Shown here one piece after another: positions 18,405 through 30,582 of a stretch of DNA of 64,000 bases (position 1 is its first letter; every line of letters begins with the position of its first letter). Source of the DNA: Primula veris. Lineage: Eukaryota > Streptophyta > Magnoliopsida > Ericales > Primulaceae. The notes beneath the pieces were generated by a model, which did not search any database, had not been told where the DNA came from, and saw only the letters and a list, made by a program, of their open reading frames with translations. The position numbers and the translations under genes are program-made. The stretch covers positions 22,823,631-22,887,630 of the forward strand of contig OY821749.1 of the NCBI GenBank assembly GCA_963682055.1, given 5' to 3'.

Positions 18405-21184
18405 AATTAATTATCATAATATATATTAATTACATTGAATATGAAATTGCTAATTTTTTACTACTTCGTATATTCTTCGTAATTTCCTATTTATTTTGTG
18501 AGTTTAGGGTATCACCAACTAGAGTTTTTTTATTTTTAGTTGAGCTTTTATTAGTTGGATCGTCAGTTTTTAATGTATCAAATTATGATTTGTATTTAAG
18601 TATATATATTAGTAATATATTAATACTAGAGGTAATAACTTATTTACTTTAATAAGTATTTAAGTTTAGGGTATGTCAAATAAAGTTATATATTTTTATT
18701 TGAGTTTTTAGTACGATGGATCGTTAGTTTTTAATTTGTCAAATTATAATTTGTATTTTAATTTTTTCAAAATTGAAAAAAACGAATTCTAAGTTATCAT
18801 TACTATTATCTACTTAATACAAGGTTATGTTGCTACCCTAAGAAAAAAACAGTATTCTTTTTTCTTTTTGAGGGCCGTCATCTTTGTAAACACACTATCT
18901 TTCGTTACCGAGCCTTGATTTTTCGACTGTTTTTCACGTTCAAACCGTAAAAAAAAATTACGGACCGTAATTTTGACTTACGGTTATTGACTTAAGTCAA
19001 ACTTACGGTTCGTAAATCAGAATTACGGTTTTACTGGAAAATTACCAAATTGCCCATGCGTTGAAAATTAACAGATTTTCCAGTGTGATTGCCCGATCGA
19101 TCGGCTGAACCTTGATCGATCGGCTCTGAACTCCGATCGATTGGTTGTATGCAATTTTTGTATGTTTATGTAAAATTTTGAAAGTTCATAACGTTTGACT
19201 CGGATGTTCAATTGAGGTAAAAAAAATTTACTCCCGTTATATTTTTGAGATCTATACATCAACGAATTTCCAAAAAAACACCTTTTAGTATCTTAATTTG
19301 GAATTTTAAATTAAAACCCTAGAAATCGTACAACAAAAACCAATCTTAATTAACCTTACACATATCCGAATTCGGTTTTCGTTATGTATAAATATAGGTT
19401 ATTATATGTTTTATAAAAGTTCTTTTTTGAATATATGACATAATTATGTTCTTAACAATTGTATATATATTTGTTAAGTTAGTTAATTACTAATAATGTT
19501 TTTATGGTGTAATGATTGTTATCGCTAGCTCAAATTATTTGACAATTGAAAATATTTCGGGTTCAAATTTTCCTCTGAGCATTTTATGTCATATTTTTAT
19601 TTATATTATTTTATGTCTTATTTTTATTTAATTTTTATAAATTAAAAAAGTATTCGGCCGATCAAAATATTACTAAAAAAATAGTTTTATTTAAGACTTA
19701 TGGACGATTACGTCATGTTTGACAGTAAAACCGTAAATCGTTCGTAAAAAAACTACGTTTGTAAAAAAACATGACGGTTCGTAAAGTGAAATAATATAAA
19801 ATGCAGTCCAAAAATGCAGACTCTTCTTTATTTATCTATTCTCTCTCTCCTGCTGTATATTCCCAAATTGAAAGCCCTAAATCAATTTGGGGGATTTTGT
19901 TCCAATAATTTAACGACCAATTACTTTCACCACATTGTAATTTGACCCTCTAACTATGATATATACCCGTCAATTAACTTAAATAATCCCTTATTCCTGT
20001 TAATCGCTGTCGATTAATCGTCGTTGACTGGAAATAGTCGGAGTTGACTTTTTTGTGACTTTATTTGCTCTTCGACTTTCTTTACGCAGTACAGGTACCA
20101 TTACTTTTTTACCATAAGGGTTGTCTTTTAAGTACTGTAATCCGGTATAATGTTGTTTATTGTTTTATTTAGATGTATTACTGTTCTATTTAGCTTGAAG
20201 AAGCTTGCGAGACTTGTGATGGAGGTTTTTATTTGTGATGATATTTGGTTTTGAAAGATTATATTTAACTATTTACACCAAGTCTCTGTCTATAAAATTT
20301 AGTTTAAAAAAGAAGAAATTATCGGTTTAATATCGTAGAAGTGAATGATAGTGTGATAGTTTGTGATGTAGATGTTATGTAGGTATTCGGATGGTGCATA
20401 TCTTAGTTGAGAAATCGAAGTATAATGCCCCTCTTTTAAGTAACTATTATCATGTTATGTAGGTATTCTGATGGTGCATATCCTAGTTATTGTTTGTATA
20501 AGAAATTAAATGTTTTACACAATTTTCCATAAGAAAATTCTTTTGCACCAATCACCTGGAAACGATCCGTAAACAAAACTTTCTATGCAAATATTTTCCT
20601 CTGGGAAATATTTTACAGCAAAGCAAGCGGAGATTTGGTGGAAAATATTTTATAATTAAGCAAATACGGTGGGACTAACACGAGTAAGTTAGTCACAATT
20701 GAATTGACCATCGCTGATTATCTAACGGCACTAATTTTTAATTAACTCACGTATTTGTTTCCATTTTTGTTATTCCCCCAAATTTCTTTTTTAGAATCAC
20801 TCTCTCTCTCTCCGGTTGCGATCAAAGCTCAATTATTTCTACTGAATTTAGATTATGTAAGTTTATCAAATCCGAACCCTAATTTAACAGTTAAAGTTCA
20901 ATATACAAGTTAATATAAGATTATATAGTGTTTATCCCTTTGAATTATAATTTGTCAAAATTGGAATGAGGTTGAAGTTTTGACTTTGAAACTTCAAATG
21001 TAGAAACAATGCTAACAGAAAAAAGTATACGGCCTAACTCTAGAGAAATACTTACTAATTATATACCCCAGAAAACTACCCAAGACGTAGTTTATGATTT
21101 AATTTGTCTTTTGCGTTTTCATCTTTTTTGGGGGTAGAACATTGGCTAATTGTAGATGTATGTGCTTTTATATTTATAAAATAG
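18405..21184. other. AT-rich stretch with short inverted and direct repeats
   Basis: No exon is recognised before the glutamate synthase relic. At 18942-19036 and 19722-19790, TTACGGTT/AACCGTAA words recur in opposite orientation (for example TTACGGTTTTACTG at 19023 and CAGTAAAACCGTAA at 19722). They may be the eroded ends of a small transposon. At 19090-19147 the word GATCGAT(C/T)GG occurs three times. 19526-19575 looks loosely tRNA-like. CT-rich segments at 19835-19855 and 20800-20820 resemble plant 5' leaders but have no attached frame. Confidence 0.45.
20371..20490. repeat. Tandem duplication, period 82 bp
   Basis: ATGTTATGTAGGTATTC(G/T)GATGGTGCATATC(T/C)TAGTT is present twice, 82 bases apart, with only two differences in the shared 37 bases. 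Confidence 0.85.
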
Positions 21185-21859
21185 GTGACAGATGCAGTGG
21201 AAATGTTGGTGAGAATGACACACTGGAGAGCGTGTGGGTGTGAGACAAATACCGGTGATGGAGCTGGGATATTGGTGGCTCTTCCTCGCCAATTTTCTTA
21301 CTAACAGGTTTCTTTTTATTTCTCTTTATTTTCATGACTTGTAAAACTTTGTTTTTCTTTCGTCTTCTTCCTTTTTTTTTTTTGTCATTATTAGGTATGG
21401 TTTTTTATTTTTATTTTTGAAATAGCCGTCTTCTGCTTGACCTGTATGATGACAGTTAATCTGGTGGAGGAACTAAGGCCGTTGATTATTTTATTTGTTT
21501 GGAAAAAACTACCCCTTTTTAATATCTGAAACGGCCATAAAGAATTTATGTATCTTTGATATTAAAAGGTAAAATTGTTTGTGTGTTTGTGCTGAAGCTA
21601 TTTGAATGGTATTGACTATTGAGCCCTCCATGCATAGTTTCATTATTTGAAAAGCTAGTTTTTGGGTTGGAACTATGGCCAATCATTGTTCTGTAGGTCG
21701 CAACATTTTAGTGTTGTAAGAAATTCAAGGTGGCGATGCAAGGTTTATAGCTCGAATAACATAAAAAATTGATCTATCTTTATTTTGGTTTTTGTGTTCA
21801 CGATTGTTTTGATGCTATTTATTTATTCGGTCTATCTTTGGTTGCGAGGGTGAATAAAT

Positions 21860-21935
21860 TCTCAAAGGTTTTCATATAGCCGACCCCAAATTTTTTTGGG
21901 ATAAAGGTGTAGTTTGATGATAATGATGACCTTTG
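21860..21935. repeat. Retroposon-like tail motif in an intron
   Basis: GCCGACCCCAAATTTTTTTG followed by GGATAAAGG and a TGATGATAATGATGA tail resembles a 3'-end motif common to plant LINE/SINE families. The body of such an element is not recognisable here. Confidence 0.35.
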
Positions 21936-22240
21936 TTTATGAAGCGTGTATGTGTTAATGATCGTGCTGAAGAGACAGTTATTTTTGTGATGAAATTATA
22001 ATGTTAGACTATTTAGTGGAAAACGTTACTCTTTTTGAAAGATCCTCATTACAATGAAGGATTTATAGCTTGGATATTAAATAGTTAAAAGTGCTTCTGT
22101 GTCTATAAATGTGACCAGGTGGCAAAAGAAGCTGGGTTTGAGTTACCAGCACCTGGGGTGTATGCTGTGGGAATGTTCTTCTTGCCCACGTCAGATAATC
22201 GGAGAGAACAACATAAAATTGTATTCACAAAGGTTTGTTG

Positions 22241-22379
22241 CAAACCACAATCCAGTCATCTGCTTATGCTGTCTGTATATTCCAGCTTGTAATTTACCAA
22301 TATTTCTGGAACAAACCACAATCCAGTCATCTGCTTATGCTGTCTGTATATTCCAGCTTGTAATTTACCAATATTTCTG
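22241..22379. repeat. Tandem duplication, period 71 bp, in a glutamate synthase intron
   Basis: CAAACCACAATCCAGTCATC to TTACCAATATTTCTG is present twice without visible mismatch (22241-22308 and 22312-22379), indicating a recent duplication. Confidence 0.95.
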
Positions 22380-23529
22380 TGTCTATGCTTAACAAAAGAT
22401 ATATGGTTGTATTTTAGGATGCCGAGTCACTTGGACATACAGTTCTCCATTGGCGATCGTCCCAATAGATAATTATGGGTTGGGAAAGTCTGCTCTGCAA
22501 ACTGAGCCTGTTATCGAGCAAGTTTTCCTCACACCCACTACTAGATCAAAAGCAGATTTTGAGCAACAGGCATTTCCTATGGTTGCTATGATTGTGGATT
22601 ATTATTAGTTGCGCTTATGAATCTAAATATTGATTTTTGACAAAATATGCCTAATTTCATGACAGCTGTATATATTAAGGAGGGTTTCTATGGTAGCAAT
22701 TTGAGCTGAGCAGGGTGGTGTAAAGGACTTCTACTGTTCTACATATGTTCACTATCATCAAGGTTGGTTCAATAAGCTATTATTTATTAAAGAAAATATC
22801 TCTTTGTTGAGATTCCACGTATAACCAAGTATAAATTTTCTCGTTTTTATTTCAGGACTGTGATCTACAAAGGCCAACTTAAGCCCAACCAATTGATGAA
22901 TTACTATTACTCAGACCTAGGCGATGAAAGGTATACGAGCTACATGGCACTGGTAAATATTTTCACTCTTCACCTTTTTCTTATTTGTCCACTGACACAT
23001 AATAACAAACTGCATAGGACCAACCCCCAGTTAAAATTGAAGAGATGCAAGGTTGAGGAACGACTTCGGAGGCATTGAAGTTGAAAAATGATCATACCGT
23101 AACAATAATCATGGTTGTGCTTGTATATACCATACTTGACAAACACGTTTCCCAGCTGGGACAGGGACTAACCTATGTGTGTTTTGGGTCATAATAGAGA
23201 ATTCAACACGCTTAGGGAAAATGTCAACTGGTATGTTGGAGTAAAAAAGTCTTCTAGTTATGTCAGATATGTCTATTATCTTTATAATGGTTTTCAGTAG
23301 TTTAGACCTCGACTGAGAAGAGGCTCTTTTTACTGTTCAAAGATTTCATAAATGATAATTTGTTAGCCTTATCGACAACAAACCTTGAATACAAATTAAA
23401 ATCCAAAAATATCACTAAAATGATTTCACACAGCTTTAGAAATATCACTATTATTGTATAGATGGTAGATAGAGTCCAGCACATGAATGTTACAGCAGGA
23501 ACATTAGTAACCATATAAATACCAAAATT

Positions 23530-24850
23530 CTTTAAATTTTCATCAAATTTGATGGCAAAAACCCAGGTTTTCCAAAAATAAACAATAATTTTAGGAGGTA
23601 AAATAGGGTTCTAGATGTATTTAGGTAAAGAAATAAAATGTTTTTTCTCACTAAAAAAATTAAAATCATTTTTAGAGGTGTAAACACCATTGACTGTAAG
23701 GGGCCAGTACCTAGAGTTCTCATCCTCTCTCAAATAAAGACCAGAGTAACTTCTAGTTGAGATTTTAATGATAAGTTCATCCCCCCCCCCCCCACCACCA
23801 CCACCACCACCACCACCACCACCACCACCACCACCAATAACATAAAGAAGATTAGTGTCACACTCATTAGAATTGCACACGTGATTAAGCAAGACATGTG
23901 AAAAAATAACAGTAAAAGAATTACATAAAGGTCCATCACCAAGCCAATTTTTATACAAAAAATTAATATAGCCCTCTTTAATGCTGCACCTACTGTTCTC
24001 CACTAGAGTTTTAAAATAAAAACTGAAATTATTGCACAAGTAAGAAGAAGACTCAAGAGTGACAATGTTACCCCAATTATAATTGTTAGTAAAATACTTC
24101 TTAAACATGAAAGTAGTCCAATGAGAGCCTTTATCTAAAAGTTTACAACTCATTTTACTATGCAAAACTACCATAGTGTCATGTAAACTTCTAATTCCTA
24201 TACACCCTCCTCTACAGGACAAATCATCTTGAACCATTTAAGCCAATGATATTTTTTAGCACCCTCAAATTCTTCCCAGAAAAAGTTAACAAAAACTTTC
24301 TCAATATTGTCAAGAACTAATTTAGGGGGTTGTAGTACAGAGAGTAAGTGCATATATAACTATAGAGTATAATACATTGTAGAAGTTAGCCTAGAGTAAT
24401 GCAATGGTATACCCAAATACTTAGTAGGGAATCTACCTTCAACAAAGCCGGTGGTTCTAACAATAATAAATTTCCTATTATATAACATGTTATGAGTAAG
24501 AAAAACACTTTTACTCTTGTTTAAAAGTTACCGGAAGCTCTTTCATAAGATTTAATAAAATTTATTAGAATTTCTAAATTATTTTTACTGCCATTAGTAA
24601 AAATAAGCATATCATCTGCAAAAATAATGTGAGATACTGGAGCAATATTTATAGAAGTTTTGTAAGGGGTAAAAGTGTCACTATTAATAAGACTAGAGAC
24701 GTACCCCTAATTAGAACTTTTTCAGCAGTAATAAAAAGAAGAGTAGAAAGGAGATGCACTTGCTTTAACTCTATTGAAGAAGAAAAGAAATCAGAGGTAG
24801 TTCTATTGATACAGGGAATCAATAGATTGGTATATGATTAACGATTTTAT
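23530..24850 (-). pseudogene. Plant L1-type LINE reverse transcriptase relic
   Basis: Read right to left, several frames give the standard order of a plant non-LTR ORF2. LLSTLLFITAEKVLIRGTS (about 24760) corresponds to the PLSPLLFxxxAExLSRG block. VSHIIFADDMLIFTNGS (about 24640-24590) holds the FADD form of the catalytic motif. FPTKYLGIPLHYSRL is the downstream YLGxPL block. GGCIGIRSLHDTMVVLHSKM (about 24215) and WLGDGPLCNS (about 23945) belong to the C-terminal segment before the zinc-knuckle region. WPLTVNGVYTSKNDF follows near 23700. Frame changes, stops (for example near 24345) and a poly-glycine microsatellite break it. The 5' endonuclease part and a clear poly-A end are not visible. It lies next to the glutamate synthase relic in opposite orientation. 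Confidence 0.85.
23781..23837. repeat. Poly-C followed by (CCA)n microsatellite
   Basis: About 13 Cs followed by about 14 CCA triplets, inside the LINE relic. It expands one frame into a run of glycines with no biological meaning. Confidence 0.97.
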
Positions 24851-25784
24851 TCAGGACAGTTTTACATACATACCACCAAAGGGTATATAGTCATACGAAT
24901 GCAAAAATAAAATAAAATGAATGCATCAAGCACATTTTGAACATATATATTAGGCTAAGGGTGTTTTCGTCTTTATAAAAACGAAAAGCAAGGGGTGGCA
25001 CTTGACTCCCCTCTTGCATTTGAAACATCAACCCCTGAGATTGTCCAGGACGTTGTGCGATAAACATGTTCAGCATCTCCGATGTCATAAAGATCCAGTC
25101 TCGGGTTGCTTAATTGTAGATATTATTATTTTAAAGCTCTTTTATGCTTTAGTTCTCAAACAATTTTTAGGATTTTGTTTTTATCCTAAAATCGAGTTTG
25201 ATAAAAATTAAAAGTTATTGTTTCAGTTTTTTGCATGTATCTATTTTGTAAGTTCGTGATCAGCCACTACCAATTTGATCAACTGTTATAGACCGTCTCT
25301 TCCTACACCACAAAGATCAAACCTAAGATCTTTTTAGATGATTTCGTTTTGGAATTCTTGTATTCTTCAATTTTGAAGCTAGACTTTGTGTAGTTCAGAT
25401 TTCTGTCAATCTAAATCAAGTTTAAATAGTAATTGCAAATTACGGTTTTGCTAACGAGTGTACCGGGGCATTGTTTAAGCATTTAAAATATTTTCAAAAT
25501 TAATTTGTATTTAATATAAAAACACTTGTTTTTATAATATTTTATTGTTATATCTAGCATATCATTATAACATTATCAAAATTATGCACTTAATCTACTA
25601 ACATATAAAGGAAATACAAACAATTATTATACGAAACAGTACTTTAAAAACATAAAATCAAGCAATCTTAACCAATGCCTAGGAGGGATTGGTTATCTTT
25701 TCCCTAAGCACAATAGTATCAAGTTTTTATGTGGTTTTGGGCTTTTAGCAACTTCATAGCTTGGTGTAATTGGAAGTCCAAATT
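24851..25784. other. Unassigned stretch with one coding-like segment
   Basis: At 24960-25088 the minus strand reads MFIAQRPGQSQGLMFQMQEG and GSQVPPLAFRFYKDENT, a polar open segment that may be a relic exon or transposon piece. I cannot name its family. The rest is AT-rich with no signal. Confidence 0.35.
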
Positions 25785-27262
25785 TTAGGTTAATTTTTGT
25801 TGTTTTGTGGATTAGCAACCTTCAAGATCTTAGGTTCGTTTTGTTATCAATACTAAAATTAGTCGAGGCAGCAATAACATATTACAATAGCTCTTGATAC
25901 TAAAATTGGTAGTTGGAATTATATTTTATTTGGCCTGTATGTGGTAAAAGTCGTCTTATAATTTTTGGGGTTCAAGACTTAAAAATTGATCTTTTTTTGC
26001 GAAAGAAGATATATAAATTGTGCAAGTGTCCTAAAGTGTGATAAAACTATAAAAAACTTATTTACGGAGATACGACAACTAAGATTTGTTGTATTTGGAT
26101 CGTCAAAGTTGGGAACGTATAACTTTCAAGAGTTGAACGAATTATTATCGGTATTTTGTGCTTGTTCTTTGGTGCTATTGAAAACTATTTTTTCGGATGG
26201 CAAACGGAAAGATTTCTTCGAAGCTCGTGGACGAAATATATCCGCGATTTTTAGGTGCGTTTTGGGACTTGAATGGGTCCATTCAGACATGCGGGTAATT
26301 AATTATTAATTTTTAAATTTGAGTATATGCTCAGATTTTTTATTTCTTGACTGCTCGAATGCTGTGTAGAAAAATAATTATTTACCATAGCAAACAATGT
26401 CCAACTCGTTCCAAATTTCGTGAGTCAGTATTGGACTTGTATGCGGTCACGTGGGAGGTAAAATCTTTGCATTTGGATCACCGAGAACCGGGTAATGGTC
26501 TTTTAAAGTTTCTAGAAAACTGCTGAAAAAACTGCATGGTGGTGTTCATGAAAATTATCTTTTTATGTAGCTAACAATTTTATTTTTCAGAACTGTTTGG
26601 GTGCATGGTTTATACCCAGGACATTAAGGAACGTTCTGAAACTTGAATAGCTGCATTTGGATGTACGGTTCATGATATATGAATTTTTAAGTTTGCATTG
26701 CGATTCAATTTTTTTATGGGCATATTTGATGTGCTGCACAAAAACCATTTTTATGCCACTTAAAAATCGTTTAAATTCTGCACAACTTTGTGTGAAGATG
26801 ATGTCGAATGCCTTTAACAGGCTGTTACCTCGAGGGCGTTTAAGGGACATAGACCTCCGAGTTTCCTTTCATTAGACATCATATTTGACTTTGAAGTTAA
26901 GAGGTCAGGCCTTAACAGTGTTATAAAAGTCACATCTAGATGTAAATTAGGTCGCCTTTAAACGATACACGGGGTCTAGAAAAATAATAGTTCAGGTGGA
27001 TTAAGCGGAATTGGATAAAAAAAAATTAGACGGTGTATATGCGGTGATTAGACGCTAGACGGTCAATATATTTTAAATTCGGTCTTGCACCTTTTAGAAC
27101 ACTGAGCCTTTAATTAATTTAAAAATTTTAGGTAAATTTGTGTTATTTTATGGATTAGCAACTGTCAGGATCTCAGGCTCGTTTTGTAATCATCAATACT
27201 AAAATTAGTCGAGGCAGCAATAACATATTATAATAGCTCTTGATATTTTAAGGATTATGGTA
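25785..27262. repeat. Pair of ~135-bp direct repeats flanking 1.2 kb
   Basis: 25785-25918 and 27128-27262 share TTGTGGATTAGCAACC-like starts and the long common core CAATACTAAAATTAGTCGAG GCAGCAATAACATATTA, followed by AATAGCTCTTGATA and GGTAGTTGG. They differ by several substitutions and a small insertion. The interval (25919-27127) has no recognised gene. Its open frame at 25986-26309 has no family features. The repeats do not begin TG or end CA, so I do not call them LTRs. Confidence 0.8.
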
Positions 27263-29633
27263 GTTGGTACTATTTTTCTTGATAAGACGGGTCAGTGCAC
27301 ACTTTATTAATGAATTTGGTCAAAAATCTCTTTTTTCTAGCTTATTTTTTTTGTTTTGTTTTCTGGTGAGTCATTTCTTACTGTCGTGACTTATATGATA
27401 GTTCCAACTGTATTATATTATTACTGTACGATCATTCTTCTGGCAAATCTTAAAAAGAGATGTGGCTAAGTGAATTATTTTAAAACAAAACTTATATCAA
27501 CCGATTCCTAATTTATAATTATTTATGAGTAGTTGGGAACATAATATATATGGAAACAAAACAAAGGGTATATTTAAGTCTTGCAGAATTCAATATTTCA
27601 ATGCAAGTTCGTAGTTTTTGATTGTTGAATCTAATTGCAAGGTTCAGTTTAGTTAAAAAAAAATTAGCAAAGTAATAAATTACTTCATTAATGAATAGAT
27701 GGATACATGTCGGATTTCTCTAATTCTTTACAAAAATATAGAATTTAGGAAACCAATACATAAAAATGGTGATGAAAATCATATAAAATGAAATCACTTC
27801 ACTAAATACAAAAAAAAAAAATAGAGAAACCAACTAGATGTCCCTGACAACCGAAACATTCTCTACAAATAGTAAATTCAAACCACATCACACTATCATA
27901 GCTCATAGCCAAATACAGTTACATTGCAAACATTTACCAGTCATTGTTATATATCATCAAATTCTACGAATCATTGATTACTACATATGTCAATAAGTCT
28001 CGGATTTAGGCAAAGGTTCTACAATCAACGTTTCCTCCCCAAAACATGACTAATTCCGTCACAAGACCATCTAAAACTCATCAAAACCAGACAAAAAAAC
28101 AACTCTAACTTTGAATAAGACTCAACAAATCGTCTCATATAGACTACGCAATCTTGCCATAAAAAAAAAAACAAGCCGAAGTATCTGAACACTATGACGT
28201 GTGATCAAGTTCCGATTTACTCACGGCACCTATGCCTTAACCATAAGAACAACTTGATTTTGAATCTCGCCGAGTTCAATGATAAATAGTATTAATCTGA
28301 ACAATAAACCTAATCTATGCTCTGATTTTTTCAGTCAGCGGCATCCGTTTTATTCTTAAAAACGGCTCGATAAGCATAAGTCCATAATTTGGATTGACTA
28401 AATTCAAAAATTAAGGGTTGAGCAATGAAATCAATTCCGTATCTAGGTTAAGATTGAAATGGGGCCGAGAGGGAATTTTAGATATAGATCTAGGAAAGTT
28501 AAATTTGGAAAATTTTAAAAATTTAGGGCTTGTAATAAAATCGAGGGTAAAACCAGCGGAATTGATGATATATATTGAAATTTTGGAGAAATTATTGAGT
28601 AATTCCTAGTAATTCCCGATAAAAGAGGAAGAGTGTGTGAAAAAAAATAAGTACATAAATTGAAATACACTATTTTTCCTTATAGTTCAGCAAAAAGTTT
28701 ATTTGGTCCTCATAGATTCATTTTTTTTTCTTCAAAACGTTGGTTATAACACTTATAGATTCCATTTAAACACTAATAATATACATATATGCATGGGTGA
28801 TAATGAGCCGAAATATGATCATTAATTAATTGTTCGTTTTGAGTTTGTTTGTTTTTTCAGCTTTCTCGTTTTCGTTTCGCGCACTTGATAATTAAATTAA
28901 TGTTTGTATTCTGATCATGAAATTTTTAAAAGTTTGGGTCGTATTCATTTTGGCACATGAAATTTAACCTATAGAGGTTTAACCATAATGTTTGTTTCAG
29001 ATAGTTTCAAAGAGTTCAACAATTTCGTCTCATTAGGACTAAACGCGATCTAATTTATCAGGTTGGCCATGATACTATACGTAAAGAAAAGTTATAGGTA
29101 ATATTTATTTTCCTAAACGCGATCTAATTTATATAACTTTATACTTTTAGAGGTCTTTCAACTATTCACGTTGCTATATGGAAACGGAAATCAATACTAG
29201 AAAAGATCGAGAACTTACAAATTAATTGAGATGTTCGAAGTCTTAATTCTTACCGATGTAACTAAAGGAAAACGTGAAAAAAAATGAAAAATAGGAAATG
29301 AAAAAAGTGGTTTCCGAAGATGAATTTCGTTGTTGGTCTGGGACTATGTGCCTATGTTTACAACAATGAAAAGGCCCCTCTTAAATATTAAGAACCATTG
29401 ATGTTTTAATGTGAAACGTGTGCACCAAAAAGCTTCGAGAACAAACTTTGGGAACCATTGCTGTTTTATTCTCGAAGATGGTGACTTGTCAAAGTTTCAG
29501 AAACGCACACACAATTTTTATTTTTATTTTCTAAAAGAAAAAAAGGTTTTTACCACAGTAGAAATAATGTCGTAATTTGCAATTCTGATCGTATAAGTGG
29601 AAACTGTACAAACAAAAGTGAGCAACAACCGGA
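27263..29633. other. AT-rich stretch, no assigned gene
   Basis: 27840-28640 is somewhat richer in mixed codons and contains an open segment 28418-28609 (SNEINSVSRLRLKWGREGIL), but no splice structure or family match is seen. 28730-29600 holds no feature apart from short inverted words (CTTCGAGAA / TTCTCGAAG near 29431 and 29471). Confidence 0.4.
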
Positions 29634-29990
29634 TCAAACTACAAGAAAATACACTTCCGGTAATAAAAAAATCCGTTGCCTTTATTTCATTTTCCGTTGT
29701 TAAAATTATCCGGCAACAAAGTATTGTCGTAAGTCATTGTGGGCGCCCCGTTACTGAAAGCAACTGGAAACAGATTGAAGAATCGTTGTTGAAAACAAAT
29801 TATTTGCAACAAAAAAATTTGTTGCAATTTCGAAATAATATTGTTGCCAAATGAAAATAAGTTGTTGTCATTCCTTTAGTTTTTCGTTGGTAAATGTTAC
29901 GATTTCGTTGCTGATTTTTAACTAATTTGTTGCATTAGAGAAATAAAATGTTCCCAAATATGGAAAAAAAAATCTGCAATTGAAACATTG
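29634..29990 (+). mobile_element. CACTA-like left end with GTTGC subterminal motifs
   Basis: AACTACAAGAAAATACACTT followed by TAATAAAAAAATCCGTTGCC resembles the CACTACAAGAAAA ends of plant CACTA transposons, with the first base changed. The next 350 bases carry many GTTGC/GCAAC words (for example 29680-29960), as expected for subterminal binding repeats. The region also aligns with the start at 32009. No matching TTTTCTTGTAGTG right end or 3-bp duplication was found. Confidence 0.5.
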
Positions 29991-30582
29991 GTTGTTACAT
30001 CAATTGAAACATGCTCCTTGAGGGAGTCCCTCAAAAACCAAAGAACAATGTTTCTTTTCATTATAATTCCCGTTTAATTTGGCAAAATTGTTTTGTAAAG
30101 TTGTTTATTATTGATGTAAACATGATGTCAAGTTGTTTATTCTTAAATGAGTTTTCACTGATACATTTTATTTGTCGATGTTTGTTTTTATCTTGTCTTT
30201 ATTTGTCAGTGATTCTTAAATGTTACATTATATTTATGGTGACGGTGTTCCAACCAATTGACAATTTTAATTAATATAATGATTTTTATTTTTAGGTTCT
30301 CTTATATATATTGAGTTTTTAATGGTTATTAACGAGAAACACTAATATGAACTCGGTGCATTATAATTAAAGGTGTGACAACCAATATAAATTTTTAATT
30401 TTAATTTTGAATTGATTTTCGGGTAGTCATTTTTGAGTTTATTAATATGTATTGAATTTTTAGTTGATGACGCATTCTAAATTATAGTGCACCAGTTATA
30501 CGGTAGTGTTACTCGGTTATTAAGAACTAATGTAACATAAGTAATTCGCATAACTTATATACTTTAAAGACGTGGGTAGTGG
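29991..30582. other. AT-rich spacer
   Basis: No gene seen. The frame at 30011-30274 is hydrophobic, low in complexity and has no family features. The last eight bases (GGTAGTGG, 30575-30582) form the left duplication of the hAT element that follows. Confidence 0.45.

Larger units (their letters stand above)
21185..23250 (+). pseudogene. NADH-dependent glutamate synthase, N-terminal exons, decayed
   Basis: Six decayed exons match the glutamine amidotransferase end of plant NADH-GOGAT, which makes glutamate from glutamine and 2-oxoglutarate in plastids. 21185-21307 gives [13 protein letters not shown] and [19 protein letters not shown]. 22119-22232 gives [20 protein letters not shown]. 22418-22590 has [12 protein letters not shown], then [20 protein letters not shown] in another frame. 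22681-22762 has VSMVAI, a stop, then EQGGVKDFY. 22856-22952 has [12 protein letters not shown] and [11 protein letters not shown]. 23139-23250 has TNTFPSWDRD, a stop, then VLGHNREFNTLRENVNW. Splice borders (TTTAG, TTTCAG, GT) are mostly kept. Lesions are a one-base loss near 22460, stops near 22702 and 23171 and an 8-bp insertion near 22735. The nucleophile exon upstream is not seen and the series stops after NVNW. Confidence 0.93.

Noticed and set aside
19520..19580. tRNA gene
   Set aside because: TGGTGTAATGATTGTTATC and GGGTTCAAATTTTCC resemble A and B boxes, but no acceptor stem or anticodon arm pairs. At most this is a tRNA-derived relic.
21185..23250. Functional glutamate synthase gene
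   Set aside because: Stops near 22702 and 23171, a frame loss near 22460 and an 8-bp insertion are incompatible with a working enzyme, and most of the enzyme is absent.
23611..24237. Independent 208-codon gene with a glycine run
   Set aside because: The frame is part of the LINE reverse transcriptase relic, and the glycines come from a CCA microsatellite.
25785..27262. LTR retrotransposon bounded by the 135-bp repeats
   Set aside because: Repeats lack TG/CA ends, there is no primer site or purine tract, and the interior has no polyprotein trace.
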